The notes beneath the pieces were generated by a model. It saw only the letters and a list, made by a program, of their open reading frames with translations, was not told the DNA's origin and searched no databases. 64,000 nt of DNA, taken from NCBI GenBank assembly GCA_030549495.1, contig JAUIRK010000985.1, positions 372,001 to 436,000 of the forward strand. The letters are read 5' to 3'. This DNA is from Nectonema munidae (taxonomy: Eukaryota > Nematomorpha > Nectonematoida > Nectonematidae). The number at the start of each line of letters is the position of its first letter. Within the stretch, counting starts at the first letter, position 1. Positions 37,111 to 49,500 of the stretch are shown here, in pieces. A program made the position numbers and the translations under genes.

Positions 37111-39243
37111 ATAATGATGATTGAGTTGACTGACTTAAATGATATTATTTGGAAAGACAAAAATGATCCATCCCTAGATACTTTACAATCCTCAATTTCA
37201 TTGTTACCCAGCCAGTTAGATTGTTATAAACTCTATAACCTCAATATTGTGTCTATCAATACTCAATCATTAAGACCAAAATTTGATGAATTAATTGCTC
37301 TAAACGAATTTTTCTGAAAAACGATATTTTTATCGATGTTTTTGCCTTCCAAGAATCATGGCTTACTGAAGAAAATGGTAACTTTTCCATGCCTGGATAT
37401 AAGTTAGAAGGATATCAAAGCATGCTGGTCTTTTTTTTTTGTTAGTGATAATAAATATAATTACACTCCGGCAGTAAGGAAAGCAACTTGCTATGAGTCT
37501 CAAAGTCTAATAGACAACATTTTAACTTTTCCATATTTGTGTTTCAATCTTGAAACTCATTTATCTGATCATTTTCAAATTCTTCTCAGCTTGCGATCTA
37601 ACTTTGATTTAAACTTTATTTCCAAGAATTCTATTTCGAAATTTGATAAAAATAAATTTGAAAATCTAATTAATTCAATTCAGTGGGATCGATATGTTGA
37701 AAGCTACAAAGACAATCCAGGTGTACTCATTGAAATAATCAACAACACTATCTCAAGTAGTATCAAAAACTCTATAAAGAATGTTTTCACTTTTCCTAAA
37801 TCAAAGTATAAACTGAATAAATCAAATTGGGTAACAAGTCAATTATTATCTTTAATCAAAAAATGCGATTCGATGTATAGAAAAATGAAAAAACTAGGAA
37901 TTATAGAATTGATTACTCCTTGAAAAGGTATTATGATAAATGCTGTAAAAATGTGAAACATTTGTGTAAAAATTTGAAAACAGCGTGTTATGATAAGTTA
38001 TTTAACAATAAAAGTAATAAAGAAACATGGAGAAATCTGAACAGTCTGATTAAAACTTGAAAAAATGAACTAATTGTTTTTAAACATGATGGTAAAATCA
38101 TTAAAAACGGACAGTTTCTCTGCAGTTTTATGAATAGGACATTTTTGTGTGTTAACATTGAGAATCAAAATATTCAATGTTTAGATTTTTTTAAGTAAAT
38201 TGTAAATTCTCTTTTGATTCCGTGTCAATAAACGATATTCTTCTCAGTATAGATAAATTGAAAGATAAAAAAGTTGAAGATGCATTTGGTATATCCGCAA
38301 TTCACTTAAAAATTATTAGAGATAAGATTGCTTTTCCACTTTTCATAGCTTTCAATAGTTGCATTAAACACTCTATTTTTCTTGCTTGCCTAAAATTTAC
38401 TAAATGTATTCCAGTCTACAAAAAAAGGTGATAAGCAAAAGTTAGAGAATTATCGTCCAATTTCCTTAATCCGCACAATATCTAAAGTATTTTAAAATAT
38501 TATATACACACAAGTCTACAGATATTTAATTAAGAATAGATTACTTCATGAAAACCAATTAGGCTTCAGAAATGATCATTCTACAGTTAATGCCCATTCA
38601 TACTTATTGAATACTTTGAATGATTATCTTGATAAAAGAGATGAAGTACTAGTTGTTTTCTTAGATTTGACGAAGGCCTCTGAGTCTATTTCACACCAAA
38701 AACTGTTATTAAAGCTTGAAAGTTATGGTTTTGTTTTCGCAGTATATCTTTCTTTAAATCTTACCTCACTTCTAGAAAGCAAATTGTTTATTTGAATAAT
38801 TTTTATTCTGAACCTATAACAATTCATATGGGGGTAAACCAGGGTTTAGTTCTAAGACCTCTCTTGTTTTTGATATATCTCAATGACGTTTTTTTATAAA
38901 CCAAGAAGTTCAAATCATGTCTTTTCAAAAGATCTGTCTCTCATAATGCTTTATTCTGTTCTTTGTTCCCAATCACATCTAAATATGTCAGTTGAGGATG
39001 CGTATACAAAGTATCTGTTCTTTACTATACTCATACATTTTATTTATCTACTTTGTTAATATTTCAAACATTTTACTCATTCTTTTTTTATGTTAAAAAA
39101 ACCTGTCCTAGAAATTTTCTATCAAGTTTTTGATACTCCCTCTTTTATTATATAATTTTTCATAAAGCATTACTTCTAAGGTGCAAACTCTTGTAATGCT
39201 TGTGCAATTATTTGATAATCAAAATAAATTCTTCTTCTTCTTC
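37111..39243 (+). mobile_element. CR1/Jockey-like LINE remnant (LINE-B, copy 1)
   Basis: The first frames give LNIVSINTQSLRPKFDELIA, then QESWLTEE in another frame, an APE-endonuclease start. Later frames give LKDKKVEDAFGISAIHLK, NQLGFRNDHST and VVFLDLTKASESISHQKLLL of reverse transcriptase, with NQGLVLRPLLFLIYLND-like sequence following. Stops and shifts are many. The 3' end reads TGATAATCAAAATAAA then (TTC)n at about 39230-39243. Confidence 0.75.
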
Positions 39244-40209
39244 AACAGATTATTTAAAACAGTTTTGGTAAAAAAATCATGTAAAAATCTATTAACTACT
39301 AATTAGTTTTAACATCAAAACAAATAAATATATATATCGACAAAAACATGATGCTTGACAGAACCTTTTAAAAATGGTTATGCCTTTTTTCAGAAAATAA
39401 GTATTTGTAATTTATTAAGTATTTATATGTGCTTTTTTAACTTGAGTTCGCCAATTTTTTTCTGGTCTTGTGAATGTTACACTTAATTGAATATTTAACA
39501 GTCTAAATTATTTTTAAATGTTCAAAATATATACTAAATTTAAAACCAATTTTTTAAAACTATTTTTTTAATATTTTTTAGAATTAAAATATAAATAAAC
39601 TTTTTTTATTATAGATTTAAGCCTTGAAGGTGAGTGGTGCGATCATAAAGACTGGTAATATTAAAATAAAAATCATAAAAATTTATGATCAACTATCATT
39701 AAGCATATTTTCAAAATATCGCATAATGGGAGAGAGTGGTTTGATATTCTTTTTGAAAGAAAACATTTAGAAGCATATGAGAAGTAACTAGACTTAATAT
39801 TAAAATTTGTTGTAGTATCTAATAAACAAACAAAAACCGGTTAGCCGTAAACATGGCTTTTTTAACTCGTAAAGAATAGCAATATACGTAAAAAATCGCT
39901 CGTGTAAGTAGCATGACTTATCAGCCAAATTTGATTGTTCAAGGAAGAAAAAGATTTTGAATCACTATTGCTACTAAATTGAAAAATAAATTTATAAAAT
40001 TTTATTAAAATAAATTATTGTATTAAGTCGTATATATTAGATTTCTTCTTAATTACATTTTGTAAATATTATATATTAATGTATTTTACAATTTAAAAGA
40101 TCACATTTCTATTTAGAGAGTATAAATTAATATAGAACCTTTTTTTTGTATAAATTTCGTCAATAATAATGAACAAAAGGAGAAGAACTGAAAATGTGAA
40201 TGTCATATT
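39244..40209. other. SoxE downstream region
   Basis: AT-rich. On the minus strand an AATAAA (plus TTTATT at 40001-40006) lies about 200 bp after the SoxE stop and could serve polyadenylation, though such words are common in this base composition. Confidence 0.4.
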
Positions 40210-40515
40210 TCAAGCTTTTAAATTTCTTTTATCAGGGTGTGTAAGGATTTCTGTTGGAATCTGGGAAGTGTACGATATGATCTGGGGTGCTGGTTCTTGC
40301 GGATACAAGTATGAATATTGTCCGGCACCATAAGAAAATGAGTTGTAGTTGAAACCAAGGGAGGGGTTGAAGCAGGGGTTTTGAGCATTTTCAAATCTTT
40401 TCATTTCATTAGTTTCTTTTTTCATGTTCCCGGAAGAATTGAAATTGGAAGCCGATAAGGAAGCGTATTGAGAAGATGACCTACTCAAGTTCTGCAGAGT
40501 GTGATATTTTTCATC
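40210..40515 (-). CDS. SoxE: SoxE terminal coding exon 6
   Basis: The acceptor is TATCTTTAG|GATGAA. It encodes [20 protein letters not shown], then [15 protein letters not shown] and stops after KRNLKA. The Tyr- and Pro-rich end suits the SoxE C-terminal activation domain. Confidence 0.88.
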   Translation of the reverse strand, partial: DEKYHTLQNLSRSSSQYASLSASNFNSSGNMKKETNEMKRFENAQNPCFNPSLGFNYNSFSYGAGQYSYLYPQEPAPQIISYTSQIPTEILTHPDKRNLKA

Positions 40516-43500
40516 CTAAAGATAAGTTAAAATGTAAGCAAACAGCGAGAGTCTTTCCTAAATCTTAGTTTCGGCACATGGCTAAGTGGTTGAAGCGTGG
40601 GTTCTTGATATCTGATCATTGTGGGTTCAATTCCTAACAGAGAGATCCTCCCTATTATCTGTCAAGTTATGGGAGAATATATATCCCTTCGATGTGATAC
40701 CGACCTCAATTTTTTTAGCTAGATTCGTATCTAGTTTATTAGTTAGCTAAAATAAGATAAGTTACTTCACTGGCAAATAATTAACCGAAATTGCATATTA
40801 TATAAAAAATAGAATTTAAGGGAATTGTGAGATTGTAAAAAGAACACAATGAACAATTTGCAAGGTTATCAGGATGAGTAGCCAGAAAAACTGCTTGTAT
40901 GATTTCCATATGAAATTAATAGATTTACTGATTACTCGGCAAGAGAATAGAATCGGCAATTTTTTAAAGAGTCGACATCAGAATCAGTAATCAAACTATT
41001 ATTTTCGTTATAAAAATTAAATGATAATTTTTCAAAACTACAATAGGAATCCGTTTCAGTAATTGAAAAAGAAAAATCGGCAAAAATTCTAGAATCGTTA
41101 TATTTCTATTTTATATATACATGCATTACAAATGAAAAACTCATATAGATAGGTTATGTTTTCTACAAGTTAAGCATTCATAATAATCAGAAAGTTAGAT
41201 AGTATTGAGATGAAGTCAAAACAAATTTATACGTTTAATTTCTCACTAACAAAATACGCAAGAAAAAACGTAGTGTGTTAAGTTAAATGCAATAAAGTAA
41301 AATTCGTCATTAAATTTATTGCCATTAGATTTATTCTCGAAGAGATTTAGTTTTACGCGAAGCAAGAAATAAATACAGGGAAAATATTGAAAAATCATGA
41401 AAAATTACCTTCTAGCTGTAATAAGGAAAAAAAATTACGCGTAAACGGGGGTATGAGGAATAAAAATGAGAAAAATAAAATGATATAAATTAAACAAAAA
41501 GACAAATAAAGTAGCTCATATGGACAAAGAATAGAACTGATATATAGGCATCATTTGTTACTTTAATTTCACAAAAAACATATGTTAACATATACAGTAG
41601 GAGTATAATTTCTTACAACGTTGCTGGCTGTGAGTATAACAGATGAAAATTTATAGTGCTCGAAAAAATTGAACAAAATGAAAAAAAATAAAACATTTTT
41701 TTCTTAAATTGAGGATATAGAACTCACAATACTGCCGGTCACTTTGTCTCCAAACAAATATCCATTTGTTAAGATGATAAATAAAAGTGCATATTATGGT
41801 GGACGCTGTAATTCGTATTGTGTCCAGTACTTCTTTGTACAACATTTATATTTAATTTTTTGTCCCTATGGTGGTAATTCAAGATACTCCCTCTTACTAC
41901 AAGACTTCTATTAACGCCAAATCAATATGCCAGGTGTTGACCTTGTTATAGGAGTACCATCATGGGCGTTCGCTAGCGGTGGCACAGGGGTCATTTGACC
42001 CCCCCCCCCCTAGTATAAATATTTGAACTTTTTTTGAAGCCAATTGTAGTTTTAAAATTTTATTTTTTAAAATTGAAAGATAAACCTAGTCTTTAATAAT
42101 TAATTTTTATCAAATTATGCACATACGAAACTAAAAGTAAGGGGAGCCAACGATATATTTAAAAAGAATAAATATTTTTTGATTTGAACATTTTTCGATT
42201 CTTTGATTATTCGACAAATATACTATTTAAAATCGTGCAAATTGCAAAGTATAGGTAATAACTTTTGTAACATCGTATGAGGTAGCAAAATATGAACAGA
42301 AAGTTTGATATTTTTTGATTTTTTAAAGAATATTTTTCGATTCTTTGATTAAAGAATTTTATTTTGATTATTTGACAAATATAATATTCAAAATCGTGCA
42401 AATTGCAAAGTATAGGTAATAACTTTTGTAACATCGTATGAGGTAGCAAAATATGAACAGAAAGTTTGATATTTTTTGATTTTTTAAAGAATATTTTTGG
42501 ATTCTTTAATTACAGAATTTTATTTTGATGATTTGATAAAATATATTATATAGGTTGGAGATGAATTATCGCGGTATACAGGTTGGAGATGAACCAACGT
42601 AGTATACAGGTATAATGTATATAGGTAATAACTTATGTAGCATCGTCTCCCCGAATGAGGTATATCAAATCTTACATCTAGCAGAATGTGAACAGAAAGT
42701 TGAACATTGTCTTCCTAGTTATTTGTACATGGAATAGAAACCATCGTAGTATACAGGTTGAAGATGAATCATCGTAGTATACAAGATGAATCATCGTAGT
42801 ATACAGGTTGAAGATGAATCATCGTAGGTTGGAGATGAATCATTGTAGTATATAGTTTGGATAGAAGAATCATCGTAATAAACGGGTTGGAGATAACACG
42901 CAAGTTGTCTACCCGCGTTCAACCGTACAGGTTATGAGATATTATATATAACTTATTTTAGTTTAACTTTGTTTTCATTTGTACCTTTATTTTATTGAAT
43001 AATGTTATGATGATTTCTATTGTTTTTACATATAGATAAAGCGCTTTTAAATTATACTAAATAAAGGATATTAAATTTTCAATAATCTCGACTTTCTTCC
43101 TTGTTTTTTGTCTGATCAAATCATTTTTTATTTTTTGCTCCACCTTGGCAAAGTTTCAGTGGAAGCCAATGAGCACCCTTGTAAATAATTAATTAACTAA
43201 CCAATCAGTTATCTATAACTAAAATGTCCATAATTGCTTCCCATGACAATTTGCGACACATTTTCGATGTAACACTGTTTTATCGGGTAAATTGTCGTTA
43301 TGTAAAAAATGTACTTACTTGATGGCTCACGTTGTGAAATTGTGGAATTGGTACGTCTGCATTATTTGAAGAAACAAAATTTTGTCCAGCTGGTTGATAA
43401 ACATTTTCACCGAATTTGTAGCCATACGCAATAGACGTTGGGCAGTGAATTGCTGTTTTATACGCGTCTCCAAGCCCGGTTGCGAAAAGGCTGCTATTGG

Positions 43501-46500
43501 ATAACTCTGACACTGATGGAAGGGTATAACTTGCATTGCTTTGAGAGTTTGCTGTATAGGGAAAATAGGAGTTGCTTGAATGAAGGTATTGATCAAATTC
43601 TGAGCTGTCTATGCTATCGATGTCAAGATTAAATTTCAATTGGTTGAAATCAACGTCTCTAAAGTCAATGGAAGTTGATGAAATTTTTTCTGGTGCATCA
43701 TCTAAATATAATTATAAAGTTTTTTGGAAACGAATTGGAAAACCGGAGCAAATTGACCGACCAGTTCACTTGCAAATTTCCAGATGAATTACTAAAGACA
43801 GGGAAATTAGGAGTCCAATTAGATAAAACTATCGCATGTCAGATTTTGTTTGTGAAATTTTAGTAACATTTTTTTTAATGTTTGTAAATTTTGAGCAATT
43901 CTTTGATTTAGAAAAGTTGATTTGTCCAAAAACTGTTTGCTAGGATATGTCTATAAACTACAAAAAAGAAAATATTAAAAAAAAATTGAATTCCTGGTAC
44001 TTATCAGAGATATATTTGTTGAATGCTCTTATAAGTACTTCGAGAAACTTTTTAGCGCCTATATCACATTTTATTTCTGTTTCTTATGCTCGTAGCTCTA
44101 TCAGAATTGACAGAATTAAGGATGAAGAAATGGGATCTTTAATTAATTAATAACATGCAATTTTATACTAAGTAATTATCAAATTAAAATAAAGAATAAG
44201 GAAAATTTATATTCTAAGAAATATACGTTTTCTCCAAACCTCAATTTGCAACAAAGAAAAACATGGAAGAACAGGATGAAAATAACCTGAAGGTCTTTTT
44301 TAATCTTTGACACCACTGAGGCCTAAGAGAGGTCAAATTAAACTTCGTATTAAGTTTTTTTATTTTTTTTGTGTATAATATCTATTTTTTTAATTATAAA
44401 TATTTTTTATGTTCAGTTTTAGCGATCGAATTTTGCCAAATATATAAAAGATTAAAAAAATAATAATAAATTCAATTAGTCAAGATGAGCAGGAAAAACA
44501 GTTCATTTTGTTAGCTTCAGCATGGCCTTCATATTCAGATATGACTTTGCCTTCGAATCATTTTTTGAACAGATTTTGCATCTCGCTGCTTAAGGAAAAA
44601 ATGAAAAAGAAATATTTTTTATTTAATAGATTCGATTGAGGTATAGAAGAACTTCAAAATGAAAGTGCTTCTCCTCGTAATGAAGAACCTTTGGAATGGA
44701 GAATAAAATTACAATCTCTGATTCTTAATTAGTAACTTTAAACCAGTGGTTCTCAACATGGGAGGTAGCGGCACCAATGGTACATTTTGAAACTTTGTTA
44801 TCATCTAGCGCTGTGAAAAGTTACGAATAACAAGACTATGGTATTAATTTTTTTTTGATTGAAACAAATAAATGAAATATTTTGCATAATATGATAGTTA
44901 TGTTTTGGAAAATAATTTATATAAGTATACATTTTGGATATCAAAAATAAATTTAAATTATCTTCCCACGCTTCGTCTTAAAACGAACATTTTATCTATA
45001 AAATGTTATATATATTAGGGTTGCGTGGATTCCTTTAATTTGACCTGCTATTAGTCTTAAGAGTAACATGAATTACTTATGAGATTGATGAGATCTGCTG
45101 AAGAAGAAATCATTGAAGAAATTCTGTTAGGATGCGAAATTGAGGAAGAACTTTGGAGAGGTTTGCTACTTGTTGTATTGTTTCCCTGGCCCACAACTTT
45201 ATTTTGCTTATTGCTCTAGAGAAAGAAAAAATGGAATCACAAATTAAAAGCAAATATTGAAATGTGCATATATGAATGTATAAAAGATGTTAAGGAATCA
45301 TGGTATGCTATAGCAGTATAGTTTAATATACTCAACACTTGGTAATATATGAATGTTTTCTTTTTTTCGGTTCACAGATATCAAGATATCCTTTCTAAGG
45401 TGAAAATTTTGCATTTTTATCGAAAGCATTTGAATATTGCTTTTATTATGCTACTTATATTTCTCTCCAGTGAACTTTTTGAAGAATTTTGCCAGGAAAA
45501 AATGATTAAATGGAGTATTAGTTGATTTTTCTAATCGAAGTGCATGTGAAAAGGGGGCATACTTTTGCAGTGTGATGACTGTTTTTGGCTTCTGATTTTT
45601 CGTCCAAACTCTTTGCAGGAGTGTTGGTGTTTTGATTGTTGTTGGAAGCTCCTTTTAGAGGCTTACGCCTTCTCGGCTGATACTTGTATTCTGGATGTTC
45701 TTTCTTGTGGACATTTCTCAGTCTTTCTGCTTCATCGATGAACGGCTTCTTCTCCTTACTACTCAACAATCTAAAATTTTTATCAAGTATTTAAAATATT
45801 TATTTTCCTTATAACAAATCCGAATTTATTCCTATTAGTTTGAATTTAATTAGGAGTAAACTAAGCAGATGACTTTGGTAATTCCGATTTAATTCCATTG
45901 AAAGTTAGAGTTCGTCTGCATTCCCATATGGTGCTAAAACTTCGTTAAATTATGTTAATGGGGCTAAAACTTCAGCATAAGGGAATTTGGAGAGAGCCAA
46001 TTTCACTGTTTTTTTAGTTGTTGGTATCGCATCCATAGGAGAATAATCTTCCATAGGTAAGGATAGTCACGATCGGGAATTGAACCCAGACCATCTGAAT
46101 GAAGACCCTACGCTCCTACCACTAGGCCATATACCGACAATTCTCTGTTACCCTTTTTTTAAATCAAAATGGCTAAAAAAATTCATGCATTGGCTTTCGA
46201 AAATTAATTGTGTGCTTTTCTTTTTGAATTAAAAATAACTTTTAAAATAAACCGAACGATTTTTTATCTCGTGGGCATTTGGCCAAATTACATCTTTTAA
46301 ATTTTAAAAAAGTCTTTTTTATTCTAAATATTTTAATTTTAATTATAGGAAATTTAAAGTAAAGATGAGAAAATTTGAATAACAAAAAATTGAAATGTAC
46401 AAGGACTTAATTCATTAATAAAAAAAATTCATACATAAAAACCTTTTTTACATGAGTAATTTTTAATTTAAATTTTAATATACAGAAAATAATTTTTTTA

Positions 46501-49500
46501 TCATTGCTAATACTTAACCCTTATAAGACTAGCTAAATCAGAAGTTCTTTCTGGCCACCTGAACACGATTGTGTTCAGTTTCCCAACAGAACGTTCACAA
46601 ATAGAATTAAAGTTTTTTTCAAGTTTCTTAATTTCTCAAAATTCTAAATTTTCTAAAATTAAAAGAGATATTTGCAAAAATTGAACATGGTAAATTTACC
46701 TAAAATAGTAAAATTTAGGTAAATTAAAAAACATAAAGAATAGTGATAAACAAAGTGAAAAATTTATGGATCCAATAGATTTAGAAAGTTTATGAGCAAT
46801 TCAAACATAAAGAGACTTTGTGATCACAACATATCTTTTTGCCGCATTTAGCACATCCCCATCTCTTGGTTTTTCTACAATTTTTGATGTGACATCTTCT
46901 TGTTTGTGAGCTTTTTGTACAGTACTCACACTGTTCTGAGAAAGAGTTTTATTGGGAAGCATACCATAAGCTAAGAATGTTTCTCTTTTTTGGATATAAA
47001 TAGAAAATGTGTTGTACCTTTCTAAAATTCTTTTTTCAGGCATTGAATGAGCCAAATTTTTTTAAAATGTAGGCCTAGAAAACTTGTATCCGTTATGCTT
47101 CATAATCAAAAAAGAATTGGGTGTAGAAACGTCTATCATATTCGATAAAAACAATAAAGGATATCTATTAGTTTTTCTTTTACAAAATTTTCGACCCGTT
47201 GGTTCATAATATCAACCCCTCCTTTATACTTGTTGTTATCAAGTATTATATTAAGTTTTTTTTTTATCCAATCGTTCTTCACAGATTACTTTATTAGTGT
47301 GAAAAGAGGATAACAGTAGAATTAGTAGTTATTAGATTAGTTATTTGATTGGTCTATTCAAAGAAAAGACACACTTCGAGACAAAATATAGCTTGGGGAC
47401 AATTCAGTTAAATAAATAATGGTTTTGAAACGACATATGTGTCATTGTTATTTGGTTGCCGTGTTCAAAGAAGAATGACACTTCGAGACAAAAGAAAACT
47501 TCGAAATTATATCTTGACATGTAAAGCATTGTCTTAAGGTTGGGACCAGCAAAAATCTAGGAACAAACGAATCTTAAAACTTATTAGATTATTTAGATCC
47601 GAATTTTAAATTTCATGAATAATTGATAATAACAGTTCTGTAAATTTAGAATCTCAAGTCAATTGTGATTTGTGATTGTTTTAATTTTTTTATAAATTGT
47701 TTTTTAAATAAATTACTTTTCTATACTTATCAGAATTTTTTATAATTAAATTTTACTTTATAGATACATATAGTTAAAATTACAAAAATCTGAAGATGAA
47801 CTAAAGACAAAAAGTAATCACATTTTTCATATTTTGATAGATTTTCACCATTATATACAATAAATAATCTTAATTGTTTAAATCCATAAATCTTGGCTTA
47901 CTTTTCGAAAAGAATTTTTGTGGGAAACAAAATATCTCAAAACATAAAAAAGTTTTCCTTAAATATTTTTCTGTCAATTTTTGACTAAAACATTTATATG
48001 ACCCAATCACACAAGAGACATGGAATCACCATATTTTGATTGGTGTAAAACAAGTATAATCATAATAAGTGTGTCTCATGGTTGAATTTATTAGGAGTGC
48101 AAATTGCCTTTTAATGCTTTCTAGTTTTTATTGTGAATAAGTTTGTATAAACTCGCTTAATGATTAAAATTTTTTATGGTCCACCTAAAAATTTTTATGG
48201 TCTATTTTGGATATAGATTGGGAAACCAAAGTTTAAACCCTCAAATTTATCATATTATATACTTCTTATTTTGGCTGGTATCCTCAAGCTCACTTTTAGA
48301 AATGTATATTTTTTGATCAAAGACAAATGCTATGAAAGTTTCTTTAATGTTACTGATTTCTTATTGGTGATCGAAGTATTTAGAGGTAGAGAGTATTCAA
48401 AAATACGGAAAACCATTTTAACTATTTACTATTTTAATTTTACTTTTTAAACAATTAAATGAAAAAATTGATAAATTCCGTAAACAAAAGATATTTCCAG
48501 GCGCAAAAAATTGTCAAAAAATAGTGAGAGATCTCAGGAAACCGGGATCTGAAATAATTTTGCTTCCTCGATGAATATATTTCCTTCACTGCCCATTTTA
48601 CTTATCATCTCGTGGTGTAATTCTTGAAAACTTCATTCAATATATTATACTGAACTGTGTGAAAAACAGCAAACTTTCTTGATGTGCCGTGAAGAAGAGT
48701 TTTTACCACGTGAAGTCTTAGAGAAATGGAGTTGAGTTGCGCTTTCAAAAGCATATTTAAATGCATATCTACATCTATCTCATTAATTGGATTAAACTGA
48801 TACAAGCAAGGGTATATATAATAATAGGTAAAAAGAAGAAAGACAATAATGTGAAAGCCGTCCCGAAGAAGATCGCCTGCCTGACCTTATAATCCAATAA
48901 GCGTGTATCCCCTGCTCTTAACTTTTGACAAAGGCGCAATAAGAGTCTCCTTGATTGTTTACACATAAAATATAAGTAGGAGCAGGAAGGTGCTTCTAAA
49001 CAAATTGTATTATTGGTAAGCGCGTGTAATCACTAAAACAATACAAAGCAATTACATTGAAACATACCAGGGTTATCTCTGATCCTTTCTATTGGATGCC
49101 GCCGCATCGCCATGCTACATCTTCCTCCATGATAGCGATGTGGTGCGTATTTCGTTTTTTTTGTCCTACCCACTTTTGTTTGCTCTTTCTCTTTTGATGA
49201 GGGGGGGGGGATGCATGAAGGTGCGGACACAATCCTGATTCCTATCTCTCTCCTAATATCCTGTGCATGTATGCTTTCGGGCTTATATACGGCAAGCAGG
49301 GAGGGCAGCGTATATTTGCAGTGATGGGATACAATGATACGGGTATTAACAAAACGCCATTGTTTTACAGCGAAGAATGGACGAGATAGGGAGATTAGGG
49401 TGACACCGAGATTCATTGTTTCTGTGCTAAGCAGGTTTTCAGCAGTCCTGGGATAGTTCAGGAAAGTGCAAGTCAACTTTGCATAGGAAGTCGAGTGAGT

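Noticed and set aside
42150-42890. CRISPR-like array
   Set aside because: The repeats are directly abutting tandem units without unique spacers, in an animal intron.
46070-46140. tRNA gene with good A and B boxes on the minus strand
   Set aside because: T-arm and acceptor pairing fail, and the tail matches the SINE at 40572-40720.
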